A program made the translations under genes and the position numbers. From the NCBI RefSeq assembly GCF_001275385.1, contig NZ_LGIW01000015.1:1054001-1118000 (forward strand): a DNA stretch of 64,000 nucleotides. Reading direction: 5' to 3'. Under the pieces are notes generated by a model, which had not been told where the DNA came from, ran no database searches, and worked only from the letters and a program-made list of their open reading frames with translations. Of the stretch, positions 1-10,300 are shown piece by piece; within the stretch, counting starts at the first letter, position 1, and each line of letters begins with the position of its first letter. The stretch comes from Exiguobacterium sp. BMC-KP (lineage in GTDB: Bacteria; Bacillota; Bacilli; Exiguobacteriales; Exiguobacteriaceae).

Positions 1-433
1 GAGGCACGACCCATCCTTTTTCAAACCCGATGTCAATGATCGACCGTTCGATATCCTTGATTGCAACTGCAGGTTCATGAATCGATAACGTACACGACCC
101 TTCGCATGGTGCCGGGCAGACGCGACCTGTGAATTCAGGAAAATTGTTTGTCTCAAGCAATCGATCGAGTGCTTCTTGAAAACGTCCTTCCTCTACAAGT
201 AAGTTCCATTCCGGAATCAGGTTATAGACTGGACAACCAATCTTCACTTGATCAAACACTTCTCCTACATGGCAAAACGGTGTGCCGCAGTCCATACACC
301 GACTGGCTTGTTGACTCGCTTCCGCTTCCGTCAAAGCTGTCTTGTATTCGTTAAAGTCACTCACTCGTTCGCTTGGATGTCGTTCCGTACCGCTCGAACG
401 AGCGACTGTCATGAATTGATCGCGTCGTTTCAT
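1..433 (-). CDS. gltD: Glutamate synthase small subunit, N-terminal part (runs off window)
   Basis: The first 144 codons of the NADPH-dependent glutamate synthase beta subunit; the rest lies beyond base 1. The subunit takes electrons from NADPH through FAD and 4Fe-4S clusters and passes them to GltB. The visible part carries the cysteine-rich segment with CMDCGTPFC and, about 40 residues on, CPAPCEGSC, the pattern of the N-terminal Fe-S domain shared by GltD and dihydropyrimidine dehydrogenases. The ATG at 433 follows a good ribosome site (GGAGGGG) and overlaps the gltB stop by 4 bases (ATGA), so the two are translationally coupled in one operon. Confidence 0.95.
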   Translation of the reverse strand, partial: MKRRDQFMTVARSSGTERHPSERVSDFNEYKTALTEAEASQQASRCMDCGTPFCHVGEVFDQVKIGCPVYNLIPEWNLLVEEGRFQEALDRLLETNNFPEFTGRVCPAPCEGSCTLSIHEPAVAIKDIERSIIDIGFEKGWVVP

Positions 434-3400
434 CGTACCCCTCCTGTTCTTCGTCCAAGATGTGTCTCGAATGCGAGCAACATTGCTTCTTCGGTGTTGT
501 GTCCCTGTTTTGCGAAATCAGCCATCAGTGTCGTGACTTTTTCATATGTCGATGGGATGACACGGATGAACGAATGAATGACATGATCCCAGTTCGCAAG
601 AATCGCATCGCCTTGTTCACTTCCGGTTCGTGCGACATGACGCTCAATGAACGTCTTCAGTCGTGTAATCTCTTCGACATTCGTAACAGGTCCTGTCGTG
701 ACGAGTTCACGGTTGACGCGTTGCAAAAATTGTTCGGGATTGCGCGGTAACACATACGCGACACCACCAGACATCCCGGCTGCAAAGTTTTTTCCGACAT
801 CGCCAAGGACGACGACCGAACCACCTGTCATATACTCAAGTCCATGGTTTCCGATTCCTTCAACAACGGCGACGGCTCCACTGTTTCGAACAGCAAAGCG
901 CTCACCCGCCTGTCCATTGACATACAGCTCACCACTTGTCGCCCCGTAGAGGGCAACGTTCCCGATAATAGACTGATCGGACGAGACGAATGGAATCGTT
1001 CGTGGTGGATGAACGGCTACGATCCCGCCGGACAATCCTTTTCCAACGTAATCGTTCGCTTCTCCTGTGACATCAATCGTCATTCCACGCGGTACATACG
1101 CCCCAAGACTCTGACCGGCAGAACCAGTCAATTCGAGCTTCAGACGATCCGTCGGCAGACCGAGTGCGCCAAAACGTCGGGTTAGCATCGCACCGGTTTG
1201 TGTTCCGATTGCACGATCCGTATTTTGAACAGCTAATCGAATCGTCTGTGGATGAGTAAAATCTGCTGCTTCTAAATAAGGTGCAACTTCACGTGCGTCG
1301 AAGGAACGGTCGACATGATGATGCTGTTGTTCTGCCGGACCATGCGAGACATGAACGAGGAGGCGTGAGAAGTCAAGACTCTTCGCTTTCCAGTGCGTCC
1401 GTTGTCGTTCTGACGGTTCGAGTAAATCCGTCCGACCAACAAGATCCTGTAGACGTCGCACACCAAGCTGCGCTAAATGTTCGCGTACTTCCTCCGCTAT
1501 GAACGTCATGAAGTGGACGACGTCATCAGCAGATCCCGTAAATTTTTTTCGGAGCTCCGGGTCTTGTGTCGCAACACCAACCGGACACGTATCAAGATGA
1601 CAAGCACGCATCATGATACATCCGACAGCGATGAGTGGTGCTGTCGCGAAACCATATTCGTTTGCACCTAACATTGCTGCTAAGATGACATCCCGTCCGG
1701 TCAACAGTTTTCCGTCTGTCTCGAGTACGACACGTTCTCGTAAGCCGTTTAATGTCAACGTTTGATGCGTCTCTGCAAGTCCAAGTTCCCACGGTAGACC
1801 CGCATGTTGAATGCTTGTCTTTGGCGAAGCACCCGTGCCGCCATCATGCCCACTGATTACGATGACATCCGCAAGTCCTTTCGCTACTCCGGCAGCAATC
1901 GTTCCAACGCCACCTTTTGCGACGAGTTTGACGCTAATCCGCGCTTGATCGTTTGCGCGCTTCAAGTCATGAATCAACTGGGCTAAATCTTCAATCGAAT
2001 AGATATCATGATGGGGTGGTGGAGAAATTAATCCAACACCAGGTGTCGATGCACGCACACGCGCAATCCACGGGTAGACTTTTTCACCTGGCAATTGCCC
2101 TCCCTCTCCTGGTTTTGCACCTTGAGCCACCTTTATTTGTAATTCGTCCGCATGAACAAGGTAATGACTCGTCACTCCGAAACGACCAGAGGCAATCTGC
2201 TTGATCCGACTCATCCGGAAGTCACCATTCTCGTCGCGTTCGTATCGTTCCTCTTCTTCGCCGCCTTCACCGCTATTGCTCTTACCGCCCAAGCGGTTCA
2301 TCGCGATTGCAAGCGTCTCGTGCGCTTCTTTTGAAAGTGATCCGTATGACATCGCACCCGTTTTAAAATACTTGACGATTTCGCTGACAGGCTCAACTTC
2401 GTCAATCGAGATCGCTGTTGTTTCTTTGAACGTCAACAGGTGTCGTAACACCGTTGCCGGTTCCTCCTGAATGCGTTGTACATACTTTTGATAGAGCCGG
2501 TAATCATTTGTGCGGCACGCATGTTGCAGCAAATGAATCGTCGCTGGGTTAAACGCATGATGTTCTCCTGCTTGACGGTACCGGAAGACACTACCGGATT
2601 CTAAATGAATCCGCTCGTCAGCAATCCGTTGTGCCCGTCGGACTTCTTCTTCCATCAATTCGATCGTCATCCCGCTCAGTTGAGATACCGTACCTGTGAA
2701 GTGTTGCTCGATGACCGTTCGATCAATCCCGACCGCTTCAAAAATTTGTGCCCCTCGATAACTAAAGACCGTCGAAATACCCATTTTCGACATGACTTTA
2801 ACGACGCCTTCCGTGACTGCTTTTTGATAACGTTTTTCTACATCCGGTAATCGATCCCCGATGGCGTCATCAATCGTCGCATAGGCAAGATACGGATAGA
2901 TTGCATCTGCGCCGTATCCGATCAACGTGGCGATATGGTGGACTTCACGTACTTCTCCTCCCTCGACAATCAAGCTGAGGTTTGTGCGTAATCCCTTTCG
3001 GATCAACGCATGATGAATTGCGCTGGTCGCAAGCAGAATCGGCATCGGCAATGTTCCTGGTCGGACGAGACGATCCGATAACATCAATAACTCATACCCG
3101 TTCCGTGCAGCGGTCACAGCCTCATCAACGACCATCTCGAGCGCTTCCTCAAGCGAATCAGTAAACGTCGTCGAAATCGTTTTTTGCTTAAATCCACATT
3201 GTTTAAGTGCATGGGCTTCGTCCGGTCTTAGAATCGGCGTCTCCAACCGAACACGACGACAGTTCGCGCGGTTCGGCGTCAGTAGCTCCCCTTGTCGACC
3301 AAGCCATGTCAGCGTCGAGGTGACGATGTCTTCTCGTAACGCATCGATTGGTGGGTTCGTCACTTGTGCGAATAGTTGTTTAAAATAGCGGAATAAGGAT

Positions 3401-4902
3401 TGAGGACGTTCGCTTAGGACAGCTAAAGGGATGTCCGTCCCCATCGCACCTAACGGATCTTTTTGTTCTTCGACGAGTGGAATCAAGTATTGATCGATAT
3501 CTTCACGGGTATATCCAAAGTGTCGTTGTTTCGTACCAAGTTCGACGAGCGTTTCCTTGAAGTCGTTACTTGAAAGGGAAACGACTTCTTGCGCGAGCCA
3601 CTCCGCATATGGATGCCGTGTCGCAAGCTCCCGTTTAATTTCTTCGTCTGCGATTAACTGACCAGACGCAAAATCGAGTAAAAGCAGTTCACCTGGTGCT
3701 AAGCGTTTTTTGTATAAAATGTCTTGTTCACGAAGAGGGAGTACCCCTGCTTCAGACGACAACATGAAGTGTCCATCGCGTAACAGAACATATCGCGCCG
3801 GACGTAGACCATTTCGGTCAAGCGTCGCACCAATTTGTTTCCCGTTCGTAAAGACGATGGCAGAAGGACCATCCCACGGTTCAATCATGCTACTGTGGTA
3901 CTCATAATAGGCGCGCTTTGCCGGTCTAATTTCGGCGTGTTCAAATGGTTCCGGTACGAGCATCAGTGCTGTCTCAGCGAGCGATAGACCTGACAGATGA
4001 AGAAATTCAAAGGCATTATCAAGCATCGATGAATCGCTACCCGTCTCATCTAGAATCGGTAACACTTCCTCTGCCCGATTGCCGTAAGTCGTCTCAGCTA
4101 ATCGACGTTCTCGACCTCGCATTGCTCGAATGTTTCCTTGCAACGTATTGATCTCACCATTGTGAATCAAATAACGGTTCGGATGAGCACGTTTCCAACT
4201 CGGGAACGTATTCGTACTAAAGCGCGAATGTACGATACCAAACCCTGACTGATAGCGTTCGTCCCGTAAATCATCGAAGTATGCGCGCAGTTGATCTGTC
4301 GTCACGAGCCCCTTATAAACGATCGTCTCACTCGAGCTACTAAGGACGTACTGTTCAAGACCAAGTTGCTCTGATTCACGTTCAAACGCTCGACGAATTA
4401 AAAAGAGTGTTCGTTCGAATGTCAATCCTTCCATCGCCTGTGCGCCAATGAAGCATTGACGAATGACTGGCTCTGTCCGGCGTGCACCCGATCCTAGCAC
4501 TTCGGACTGCACAGGTACGGTCCGCCATCCTAAAACGTCTTGCCCTTCCGTCAAGATGATTGACTCTAAAGTTCGTTCGAGTCGCATCCGTTCCCGTTCT
4601 TCACGTGGTAGGAACACCATGAATACGCCATAATCTCCTTTTTTCGGGAATGAAATGTGACGAACTGTTTCACGAAACAGTCGATCTGGTAATTGTGTCA
4701 AGATACCCGCCCCGTCTCCGGTCTTCGCATCGCTCCCTTGCCCACCACGGTGCTCCATTTGACAAAGCATGGCCAATGCATGTTCAACGATTTCATGACT
4801 CGCTCGTCCTGTTTGATGTGCGTAAACCCCAATCCCGCACGCATCATGTTCCATTCGAGGGTCGTATAACCCCTGCTGTTCAGGGTATTGATGAAATGTC
4901 AT
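430..4902 (-). CDS. gltB: Glutamate synthase large subunit
   Basis: Full-length (1490 residues, normal for the family). It converts glutamine plus 2-oxoglutarate to two glutamates in the cytoplasm. Domains in order: class II glutamine amidotransferase starting at Cys22 (HDACGIG), so a 21-residue propeptide must be removed; central domain to about residue 800; FMN-binding synthase domain about 820-1190, with 3Fe-4S ligands at Cys1095, Cys1101 and Cys1106 ([12 protein letters not shown]); C-terminal beta-helix (GXGXG) domain from about 1230. The start at 4902 has the ribosome site AAGGAGAG seven bases upstream. It is coupled to gltD. No gltC-type regulator is adjacent in this window, unlike the arrangement in Bacillus subtilis. 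Confidence 0.97.
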   Translation of the reverse strand: MTFHQYPEQQGLYDPRMEHDACGIGVYAHQTGRASHEIVEHALAMLCQMEHRGGQGSDAKTGDGAGILTQLPDRLFRETVRHISFPKKGDYGVFMVFLPREERERMRLERTLESIILTEGQDVLGWRTVPVQSEVLGSGARRTEPVIRQCFIGAQAMEGLTFERTLFLIRRAFERESEQLGLEQYVLSSSSETIVYKGLVTTDQLRAYFDDLRDERYQSGFGIVHSRFSTNTFPSWKRAHPNRYLIHNGEINTLQGNIRAMRGRERRLAETTYGNRAEEVLPILDETGSDSSMLDNAFEFLHLSGLSLAETALMLVPEPFEHAEIRPAKRAYYEYHSSMIEPWDGPSAIVFTNGKQIGATLDRNGLRPARYVLLRDGHFMLSSEAGVLPLREQDILYKKRLAPGELLLLDFASGQLIADEEIKRELATRHPYAEWLAQEVVSLSSNDFKETLVELGTKQRHFGYTREDIDQYLIPLVEEQKDPLGAMGTDIPLAVLSERPQSLFRYFKQLFAQVTNPPIDALREDIVTSTLTWLGRQGELLTPNRANCRRVRLETPILRPDEAHALKQCGFKQKTISTTFTDSLEEALEMVVDEAVTAARNGYELLMLSDRLVRPGTLPMPILLATSAIHHALIRKGLRTNLSLIVEGGEVREVHHIATLIGYGADAIYPYLAYATIDDAIGDRLPDVEKRYQKAVTEGVVKVMSKMGISTVFSYRGAQIFEAVGIDRTVIEQHFTGTVSQLSGMTIELMEEEVRRAQRIADERIHLESGSVFRYRQAGEHHAFNPATIHLLQHACRTNDYRLYQKYVQRIQEEPATVLRHLLTFKETTAISIDEVEPVSEIVKYFKTGAMSYGSLSKEAHETLAIAMNRLGGKSNSGEGGEEEERYERDENGDFRMSRIKQIASGRFGVTSHYLVHADELQIKVAQGAKPGEGGQLPGEKVYPWIARVRASTPGVGLISPPPHHDIYSIEDLAQLIHDLKRANDQARISVKLVAKGGVGTIAAGVAKGLADVIVISGHDGGTGASPKTSIQHAGLPWELGLAETHQTLTLNGLRERVVLETDGKLLTGRDVILAAMLGANEYGFATAPLIAVGCIMMRACHLDTCPVGVATQDPELRKKFTGSADDVVHFMTFIAEEVREHLAQLGVRRLQDLVGRTDLLEPSERQRTHWKAKSLDFSRLLVHVSHGPAEQQHHHVDRSFDAREVAPYLEAADFTHPQTIRLAVQNTDRAIGTQTGAMLTRRFGALGLPTDRLKLELTGSAGQSLGAYVPRGMTIDVTGEANDYVGKGLSGGIVAVHPPRTIPFVSSDQSIIGNVALYGATSGELYVNGQAGERFAVRNSGAVAVVEGIGNHGLEYMTGGSVVVLGDVGKNFAAGMSGGVAYVLPRNPEQFLQRVNRELVTTGPVTNVEEITRLKTFIERHVARTGSEQGDAILANWDHVIHSFIRVIPSTYEKVTTLMADFAKQGHNTEEAMLLAFETHLGRRTGGVR

Positions 4903-4947
4903 AGTAGCACTCTCCTTGCCTTCTTAATTTTCTGTATATTCAGTTAA

Positions 4948-4976
4948 ATTATACTTTACACTCTTTTATGTTTATT
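4948..4976 (-). promoter_or_regulatory. Candidate gltB promoter
   Basis: On the minus strand a perfect TATAAT box lies at 4953-4948, 46 bases before the gltB start. The -35 position (4976-4971, AATAAA) is poor, as expected if an activator such as GltC is needed. The 293-base gap 4903-5195 holds this and the opposite-facing candidate promoter; I see no gene in it. Confidence 0.4.
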
Positions 4977-5086
4977 CGCTACTATGCATAATCACCATCC
5001 GATTCTTCATATCGATACAGAATTGGCATATATCAACATTGATAACGCTTACATACAATTGGATATTCATTCATTATTTTTTTTGT

Positions 5087-5115
5087 TTGAATTCGACACT
5101 TTGCACGCGTATTAC
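5087..5115 (+). promoter_or_regulatory. Candidate promoter of the amino-acid ABC importer operon
   Basis: TTGAAT at 5087-5092 and TATTAC at 5110-5115 are separated by 17 bases, about 80 bases before the binding-protein start. Both boxes match the housekeeping consensus imperfectly. No S-box or T-box leader structure is evident. Confidence 0.4.
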
Positions 5116-5195
5116 TTTGCCCGAACATGTGATTCCGTGGTATTTTTAAGTAGGAACAGCGATACTGATCACGAAAAAAAGAGAGGAATAATACG

Positions 5196-6038
5196 ATGAA
5201 AAAAACAATGCAATGGACGGGGCTCTTGATCGCAGGTAGCTCAATCCTATTAAGTGCATGCGGTCAGCAAGAAGAGAAGACAACCGCATTTGATAAGATC
5301 CAAAAAGAAGGGACAATCGTCGTCGCGACGGCTGGTACACTGTACCCGACATCTTATCATGATGAAAAAAGTAATAAATTGACGGGCTTTGATGTTGAAG
5401 TCGTCAAGGAAGTAGCAAATCGTTTGGATTTAAAAGTGAAATTCAAAGAGATGTCATTTGATGGCATGTTAACTAGCGTGAATACAGGTCAAGTGGATCT
5501 TGCTGCTAACGATATTACGATCACTGATGATCGAAAAGAAAAATTCGCTTTCTCAAAACCATACAAATATACGTATGGAACGGCAATCGTTCGAAAAAGT
5601 GATTTATCAGGAATCAAGTCACTGGAAGACTTGAAAGGTAAAAAAGCTGCTGGCGAAGCCACTACGACGTATATGCAAATCGCTAAAAAATATGGCGCGA
5701 AAGAAGTCACATACGATAATGCGACGAACGATCAATATCTACGTGATGTCTCAAATGGGCGGACAGATGTTATCTTAAATGACTATTACTTGCAAACACT
5801 TGCTGTCGATTTCTTCAAGGACTTCGATATTACGATCCATCCTGATATTGCTTACAATCCGAGTCAAGTCGGGTTGATCATGGACTTGGATAACAAGGAA
5901 CTCCAATCCAACATTAACGAGCAACTTGATAAAATGAAGGAAGACGGTACCTTAAAAGACATTTCGAAGCAGTTTTATGCCGGAAAAGATGTCTCCCAAA
6001 TGCCTGACGTCAAAACGACGATCGTCGATGTGAACTGA
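5196..6038 (+). CDS. Polar amino-acid (probably cystine) ABC transporter binding lipoprotein
   Basis: A 280-residue family 3 solute-binding protein. Residues 1-21 form a lipoprotein signal peptide with lipobox LSAC, so Cys22 would be lipidated and the mature domain tethered outside the membrane. The start of the mature domain (GTIVVATAGTLYPTSYHD) and the segment LTGFDVEVVKEVANRL are typical of amino-acid binding proteins; overall it most resembles TcyA-type cystine receptors, but the substrate is an inference. The ribosome site AGAGGAA precedes the ATG. The permease gene begins two bases after the stop, with little ribosome site of its own, so the pair is probably translationally coupled. Confidence 0.85.
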   Translation: MKKTMQWTGLLIAGSSILLSACGQQEEKTTAFDKIQKEGTIVVATAGTLYPTSYHDEKSNKLTGFDVEVVKEVANRLDLKVKFKEMSFDGMLTSVNTGQVDLAANDITITDDRKEKFAFSKPYKYTYGTAIVRKSDLSGIKSLEDLKGKKAAGEATTTYMQIAKKYGAKEVTYDNATNDQYLRDVSNGRTDVILNDYYLQTLAVDFFKDFDITIHPDIAYNPSQVGLIMDLDNKELQSNINEQLDKMKEDGTLKDISKQFYAGKDVSQMPDVKTTIVDVN

Positions 6039-6040
6039 CG

Positions 6041-6718
6041 ATGTCATCGATTGATTGGCGGTCCGTCTTTAACCCGGAATTAGCGGTCGAATCATTTCCT
6101 TATATTTTGAGTGGACTGGGTCAGACGCTATGGATTTCTTTGCTCAGCATGGCTATTGGTCTCGGAATTGGTTTAATTCTTGCTCTTTGTCGTCTATCTC
6201 ACCTTCGACTATTACGCATTGGAGCCAGTGCCTACATCTCATTTATGCGCGGTGTTCCGATTCTTGTATTGCTGTTCATGTTATATTTCGGACTGCCAGT
6301 CATTAACATTCAACTGGACGCGTTAACGGCTGCAATTACTGGTTTTAGTTTGAATAGTGCCGCGTACATGGCAGAGATTATTCGTTCTTCCTTACTATCG
6401 ATTGACAGTGGACAGGAAGAGGCCGCAGCATCACTTGGTTTATCCAAGTATCGGACGTTTGTTGGAATCATTTTGCCGCAAGCGATTCGAATTGCCATCC
6501 CGCCACTTTCAAATGTATTACTTGATCTTGTCAAAGCGTCATCGCTTGCTGCTATGATCACTGTCCCTGAAATTTTTCAAAAGGCTAAAATTGTCGGTGG
6601 ACGTGAATTCGACTACATGACCGTTTACTTTGTCGTGGCTTTTATCTACTGGGGCATTTGTTCCTGTATCGCCGTCATCCAAGAGATACTGGAACGACGT
6701 TTCGCCCGGTATTTATGA
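6041..6718 (+). CDS. Amino-acid ABC transporter permease (TcyB-like)
   Basis: A 225-residue inner-membrane permease of the HisM/GlnP family with about five hydrophobic segments. The EAA loop is seen around residues 125-160 (GQEEAAASLGLSKYRTFVGI), which contacts the ATPase subunit. It should form a homodimeric pore for the substrate delivered by the preceding lipoprotein. The ATPase gene that usually follows (tcyC-like) is absent: a strong terminator comes 12 bases after the stop. The importer must therefore borrow an ATPase encoded elsewhere, or the operon has been shortened. Confidence 0.85.
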   Translation: MSSIDWRSVFNPELAVESFPYILSGLGQTLWISLLSMAIGLGIGLILALCRLSHLRLLRIGASAYISFMRGVPILVLLFMLYFGLPVINIQLDALTAAITGFSLNSAAYMAEIIRSSLLSIDSGQEEAAASLGLSKYRTFVGIILPQAIRIAIPPLSNVLLDLVKASSLAAMITVPEIFQKAKIVGGREFDYMTVYFVVAFIYWGICSCIAVIQEILERRFARYL

Positions 6719-6730
6719 CACGTCTCATGC

Positions 6731-6778
6731 AAATAGGCGCTGGACCACGTCCACCGCCTATTTACATTTTATTTTTTT
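6731..6778 (+). terminator. Terminator after the ABC importer
   Basis: AAATAGGCG at 6731-6739 pairs with CGCCTATTT at 6755-6763, with a further TGGAC/GTCCA pair inside, followed by a T-rich tract. It lies between the importer operon and the convergent EAL gene. Confidence 0.85.
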
Positions 6779-6788
6779 CAAGACATCG

Positions 6789-8636
6789 TTATCCTTCCCG
6801 GTACATCACTAAATAATCTTCTAATTGGCGCGGTTGTAATGGTCGATGAAAGAGATACCCTTGCAACGTATGGCATCCTAATTGTTCGAGCAATGCCGCC
6901 TCTTCTTCTAATTCAATACCTTCGGCTACGATTGTCATCTCTAATCGTTTTCCTAACTGAATGATCGTCTCGATCATCGCCCGCTTCTTCTCAGACTGAA
7001 TGGCTTCTTGGACGATTTCTTTTGGAATCTTTAACTGATCGAACGGTAGCTCAACTAACGGTTGCATCGATGAGAAGCCCGTCCCGAAATCATCCAAGGC
7101 AATCCGAATACCATACAAATGTAATGCATTCAGCGTCTCGGTAATTTGATCCGTTCCTTCAATAAAAATATGCTCCGTCATCTCGATTTCGAGTAATGAT
7201 GGAGGAAAACCTGACTGTTTTAAGATCGCTAATACGCGATCCGTAAAATCTGGTTGACGCAATTCCCATGGCGAAACATTCACTGAAATCGTTAAAGGTT
7301 CCTTCCCCTCTTCCAACCATACTTTTCCTTGGAAACACGCTTGACGCATGACCCAATTACCTAGTGTCTCAATGAAACGAGTCCGTTCGGCGAGTGGGAT
7401 GAACTCAATAGGTGGAACAAGACCGTATTCTGGATGATTCCAACGGATTAAAGCCTCTACTCCAGTAATTTGTCTCGTTTTTGCATTGACTTGAGGTTGA
7501 AATAAAACAAAAAAGTCACGATCCAACTCTGCATCATATAAGTCGCGCGTTAGCTGAAGTGCTCGTTTTCGTTCGTTCTGAGTTGCTAAATCTGTAATTG
7601 CAAAGGTGTTTTTCCGATTTGATTTAGCAGTAAATAAGGCAATTTCAGCATCATTGATGACATGGTCCGTTGTTTCTTCATTCATATACGAAACACCGAT
7701 GCTCGCGGTGACATTAATTTGCTTAAAATCAATTTGAACGCGTTCTGATACACTCGATAAAATCTCGTCACAAAGAGTTCTTGCATCGTAATGTTTTGGT
7801 GCATGCATTAAAAAGGCACTTCCACTCGCTTTCGCAATCGTGCAATCTGCAAAACGATTCATTAATCTCCTACCAATGATGTGTAAGGTACGGTCACCTG
7901 TTCGATAACCGAATGCATCATTAACCGTTTTAAAATCGTCAAGATCAACAAGGCAAATCAAGTCGCCTTCTTGTTTCTTCTTCTCCACTTCGATGACAAA
8001 AGAAGAGCGATTTGATAATCCTGTCACAGGATCAGTGAAAGCTTGTTCTTGTAAACGAGCTAAGTAGTCGATATTTCTTTCGAGGCGAGTAACGTATTGA
8101 TTATGGATCAATAAACTAATGATCGTTGCAATCAAGATGAGTCCGATTCGCGCGATATGATCAGATGCAAACATCGTGGTATTTTCAAGTGACGGAGTTT
8201 GATACCAAATATAAAGAAGTGAAACCGTCGTGATACTCGTTGCATACATTAGCATCGTTCGGTTGATGACGACAAGAGACGCTAAAATGAAAAGAAGTGC
8301 GCATGCCCAAACTGTTTGAACACCGCGATCAATAAACGGATAATAAATGTATGGAATCAATAAAAAAACGCTCGACATCATATGTGGCTTTAATCGATCC
8401 GACAACGTACTTTTACCGATAAAATATTGAACTAGTCCAGCGCTCGCTATAATGATTGCCCGTAGCCAATCATCTCCATTTAAACCAGAGCGACTGAAGA
8501 CATTTGCGATAATGTATAAAATGGCACCACAACTCGTCAATACAAAAATGATCATCCCGAACAACTGATAGTTTGCCCGAATTTCTCGATGATATTGCAG
8601 ACTGTTGGAAGAACGTCGCTGTGTATTCACCGCCAT
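6789..8636 (-). CDS. Membrane GGDEF-EAL protein, likely c-di-GMP phosphodiesterase
   Basis: 615 residues. About six membrane helices occupy residues 25-180, followed by a GGDEF domain (about 195-350) and an EAL domain (about 360-612). The cyclase signature is degenerate: SGSAF at 271-275 replaces GGDEF, so cyclase activity is unlikely and the domain may only bind GTP or act as a regulator. The EAL domain keeps its key residues: Glu394 in VEALIRW, Asn453, Glu485/488, DDFGTG at 515-520, Lys536 and Glu572, so hydrolysis of c-di-GMP is expected. The ATG at 8636 sits directly against AGAGGGG; the GTG two codons later (8630) is better spaced and may be the true start. The PilZ gene at 62731 could be a c-di-GMP receptor in the same cell. 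Confidence 0.9.
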   Translation of the reverse strand: MAVNTQRRSSNSLQYHREIRANYQLFGMIIFVLTSCGAILYIIANVFSRSGLNGDDWLRAIIIASAGLVQYFIGKSTLSDRLKPHMMSSVFLLIPYIYYPFIDRGVQTVWACALLFILASLVVINRTMLMYATSITTVSLLYIWYQTPSLENTTMFASDHIARIGLILIATIISLLIHNQYVTRLERNIDYLARLQEQAFTDPVTGLSNRSSFVIEVEKKKQEGDLICLVDLDDFKTVNDAFGYRTGDRTLHIIGRRLMNRFADCTIAKASGSAFLMHAPKHYDARTLCDEILSSVSERVQIDFKQINVTASIGVSYMNEETTDHVINDAEIALFTAKSNRKNTFAITDLATQNERKRALQLTRDLYDAELDRDFFVLFQPQVNAKTRQITGVEALIRWNHPEYGLVPPIEFIPLAERTRFIETLGNWVMRQACFQGKVWLEEGKEPLTISVNVSPWELRQPDFTDRVLAILKQSGFPPSLLEIEMTEHIFIEGTDQITETLNALHLYGIRIALDDFGTGFSSMQPLVELPFDQLKIPKEIVQEAIQSEKKRAMIETIIQLGKRLEMTIVAEGIELEEEAALLEQLGCHTLQGYLFHRPLQPRQLEDYLVMYREG

Positions 8637-8775
8637 CCCCTCTTTCTAGTTCCTGACGTTTATTTTCCTTATCGGAATCAAATTAAAACCTGAATTTTCT
8701 AAAAATAATAAAATAATGGGAAGTCATGATTTTGAGTAGAACGGGAATAGAAAGACATAGAAAGGAGCGATTAAG

Positions 8776-9405
8776 ATGTCACACTTACTATTCATCGAAG
8801 CAAACGATAGTACGCATCAAAAAAAAGGCATTAGCTCTGAATTGAACGCTGCCTTCTTGAATGCTTATCGTGAAACTCATCCTGATGACAAGATTACGGT
8901 TTTGAATTTATTCGAGGAACGACTTCCCTTTTTTGACTTGAAACTTGCGAACGCGGCAAGTCGACTATTTAAAGGAGAAGAATTAACCGGGGAGTATGCC
9001 ACACATGCGCAACGACTTCAAGAATACCTAAATGGATTCTTAGACGCCGATAAGGTTGTCTTTTCATTTCCGATGTGGAACTTAACGGTTCCGGCACCGC
9101 TTCACAACTATATGGATTATCTCGCTCAAGCTGGGCAAACATTCCGGTATACAGCGGAAGGATCGATTGGTTTAGTAGAAAATAAACAAGTATTATTGAT
9201 TCATTCACGCGGCGGCGATTACTCGACTCAAGACAAAGCACCAAGCGAACATGCAGTTCGCTATATGCTAGACTTGTTAGCATTCTTTGGAATTAATGAT
9301 GTATCGACTGTCATTTTAGAAGGACATCAGCAATATCCGGAACGTGCATCTGAATTAATTGATCAGGCACTTATCTCATGTAAAAAAATGGGAGAACAGT
9401 TCTAA
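8776..9405 (+). CDS. azoR: FMN-dependent NADH-azoreductase
   Basis: A 209-residue flavodoxin-fold enzyme of the AzoR family that reduces quinones and azo compounds with NADH and bound FMN in the cytoplasm. The FMN-binding loop FPMWN is at 98-102, followed by LTVPAPLHNYMDYL, a hallmark of the family; length matches. The ribosome site AAAGGAG is 8 bases before the ATG. It is a single-gene unit whose last four bases overlap the convergent regulator gene. A GGGAAT box about 30 bases before the start hints at sigma-B control, but the matching -35 is not clear. Confidence 0.9.
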   Translation: MSHLLFIEANDSTHQKKGISSELNAAFLNAYRETHPDDKITVLNLFEERLPFFDLKLANAASRLFKGEELTGEYATHAQRLQEYLNGFLDADKVVFSFPMWNLTVPAPLHNYMDYLAQAGQTFRYTAEGSIGLVENKQVLLIHSRGGDYSTQDKAPSEHAVRYMLDLLAFFGINDVSTVILEGHQQYPERASELIDQALISCKKMGEQF

Positions 9406-10277
9406 ACACGAAATAAAACAAAGGATCCATTTTTTTCAAGTAAGATTTTCTCATGAACAGATAGATTGAATGTACGGAATAATGAATACGCCATTGTAAA
9501 GTCACGTTGTATGTCAGAGGGGTTACCATTCAATTTTTTTTTAAAGTAACCTCTTTGATAATACAATTGACCTAACAGTTGACCATCCTCAATTTGCAAG
9601 CTCTCTTGAATACCTTGTTCAGTAACCTCTAAACCAATTTGATTTCGATTTTGTTCGGATAGTTGCTTCGCATAATTGTAGAGAATCTTAATTCGAACCT
9701 TTTTCAGTTCAATCGTATCAAAATTAAATTGAAGCAATTCTTGAAAGTTTTTTTCTGCTGAATCAAATTTCTCATGCTCAATAAAAGAAATCGCGATTGC
9801 CATTTTAATTCTTAAATAAAGCGTTGGAGATTTGAATTGTAATGACGTATTCATCAATAATTGTTTAAATTCACTAATGGTTTCGAGATAAGTTCTAAAA
9901 TTTCGTTTTTCATGAATGATAATTTCATAATACATTGCTAAAAATTTTATCTCATCATAGTCTATTTTGTTTTTTATATCATCAATAATGATGCAGGCTT
10001 CTTCAAATTGATGACCTTGTAACAATCTCAATAATTGTTGATCATAAGATGTATACATATCACTCCGAAGATGATCTTCAAACAACATGGACAGTGGTAC
10101 CTTAAGACGTTTCGCAACTTGTTGTAACCAATCAATTGTTGGTGAATTTTTACCATTTTCCACCTTACTAATTTCAGCTTGACTACATATCCCCTCACTT
10201 AACTCTGCTTGAGTCATGTTTTTTTCTCTTCGAATCCGTTTGATTTCATATCCGATTGATGAAGATAAATGACTCAT
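9402..10277 (-). CDS. PlcR-like HTH-TPR regulator, copy 1 of 5
   Basis: 291 residues. An XRE-type helix-turn-helix occupies about 10-65 (LSEGICSQAEISKVENGK is the recognition region), followed by TPR-like helical repeats to the C-terminus, including LLGQLYYQRG near 240. This architecture is that of PlcR, NprR and Rgg, cytoplasmic regulators controlled by short imported peptides. It is the last gene of a five-copy tandem array and is convergent with azoR, overlapping it by four bases, so there is no room for a peptide gene downstream. The ribosome site GAAGGAGA precedes the ATG. Target genes and ligand are unknown; a peptide-independent role is possible. Confidence 0.85.
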   Translation of the reverse strand: MSHLSSSIGYEIKRIRREKNMTQAELSEGICSQAEISKVENGKNSPTIDWLQQVAKRLKVPLSMLFEDHLRSDMYTSYDQQLLRLLQGHQFEEACIIIDDIKNKIDYDEIKFLAMYYEIIIHEKRNFRTYLETISEFKQLLMNTSLQFKSPTLYLRIKMAIAISFIEHEKFDSAEKNFQELLQFNFDTIELKKVRIKILYNYAKQLSEQNRNQIGLEVTEQGIQESLQIEDGQLLGQLYYQRGYFKKKLNGNPSDIQRDFTMAYSLFRTFNLSVHEKILLEKNGSFVLFRV

Positions 10278-10300
10278 CTGTTTTTCTCCTTCACTTATTT

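Noticed and set aside
430-4902. Many open frames of 60-110 codons on the plus strand across gltB
   Set aside because: They are shadows of a full-length, well-conserved gene on the other strand and have no ribosome sites.
9402-10277. Possible peptide pheromone gene downstream of regulator copy 1
   Set aside because: The gene ends four bases inside azoR on the opposite strand, so there is no space.
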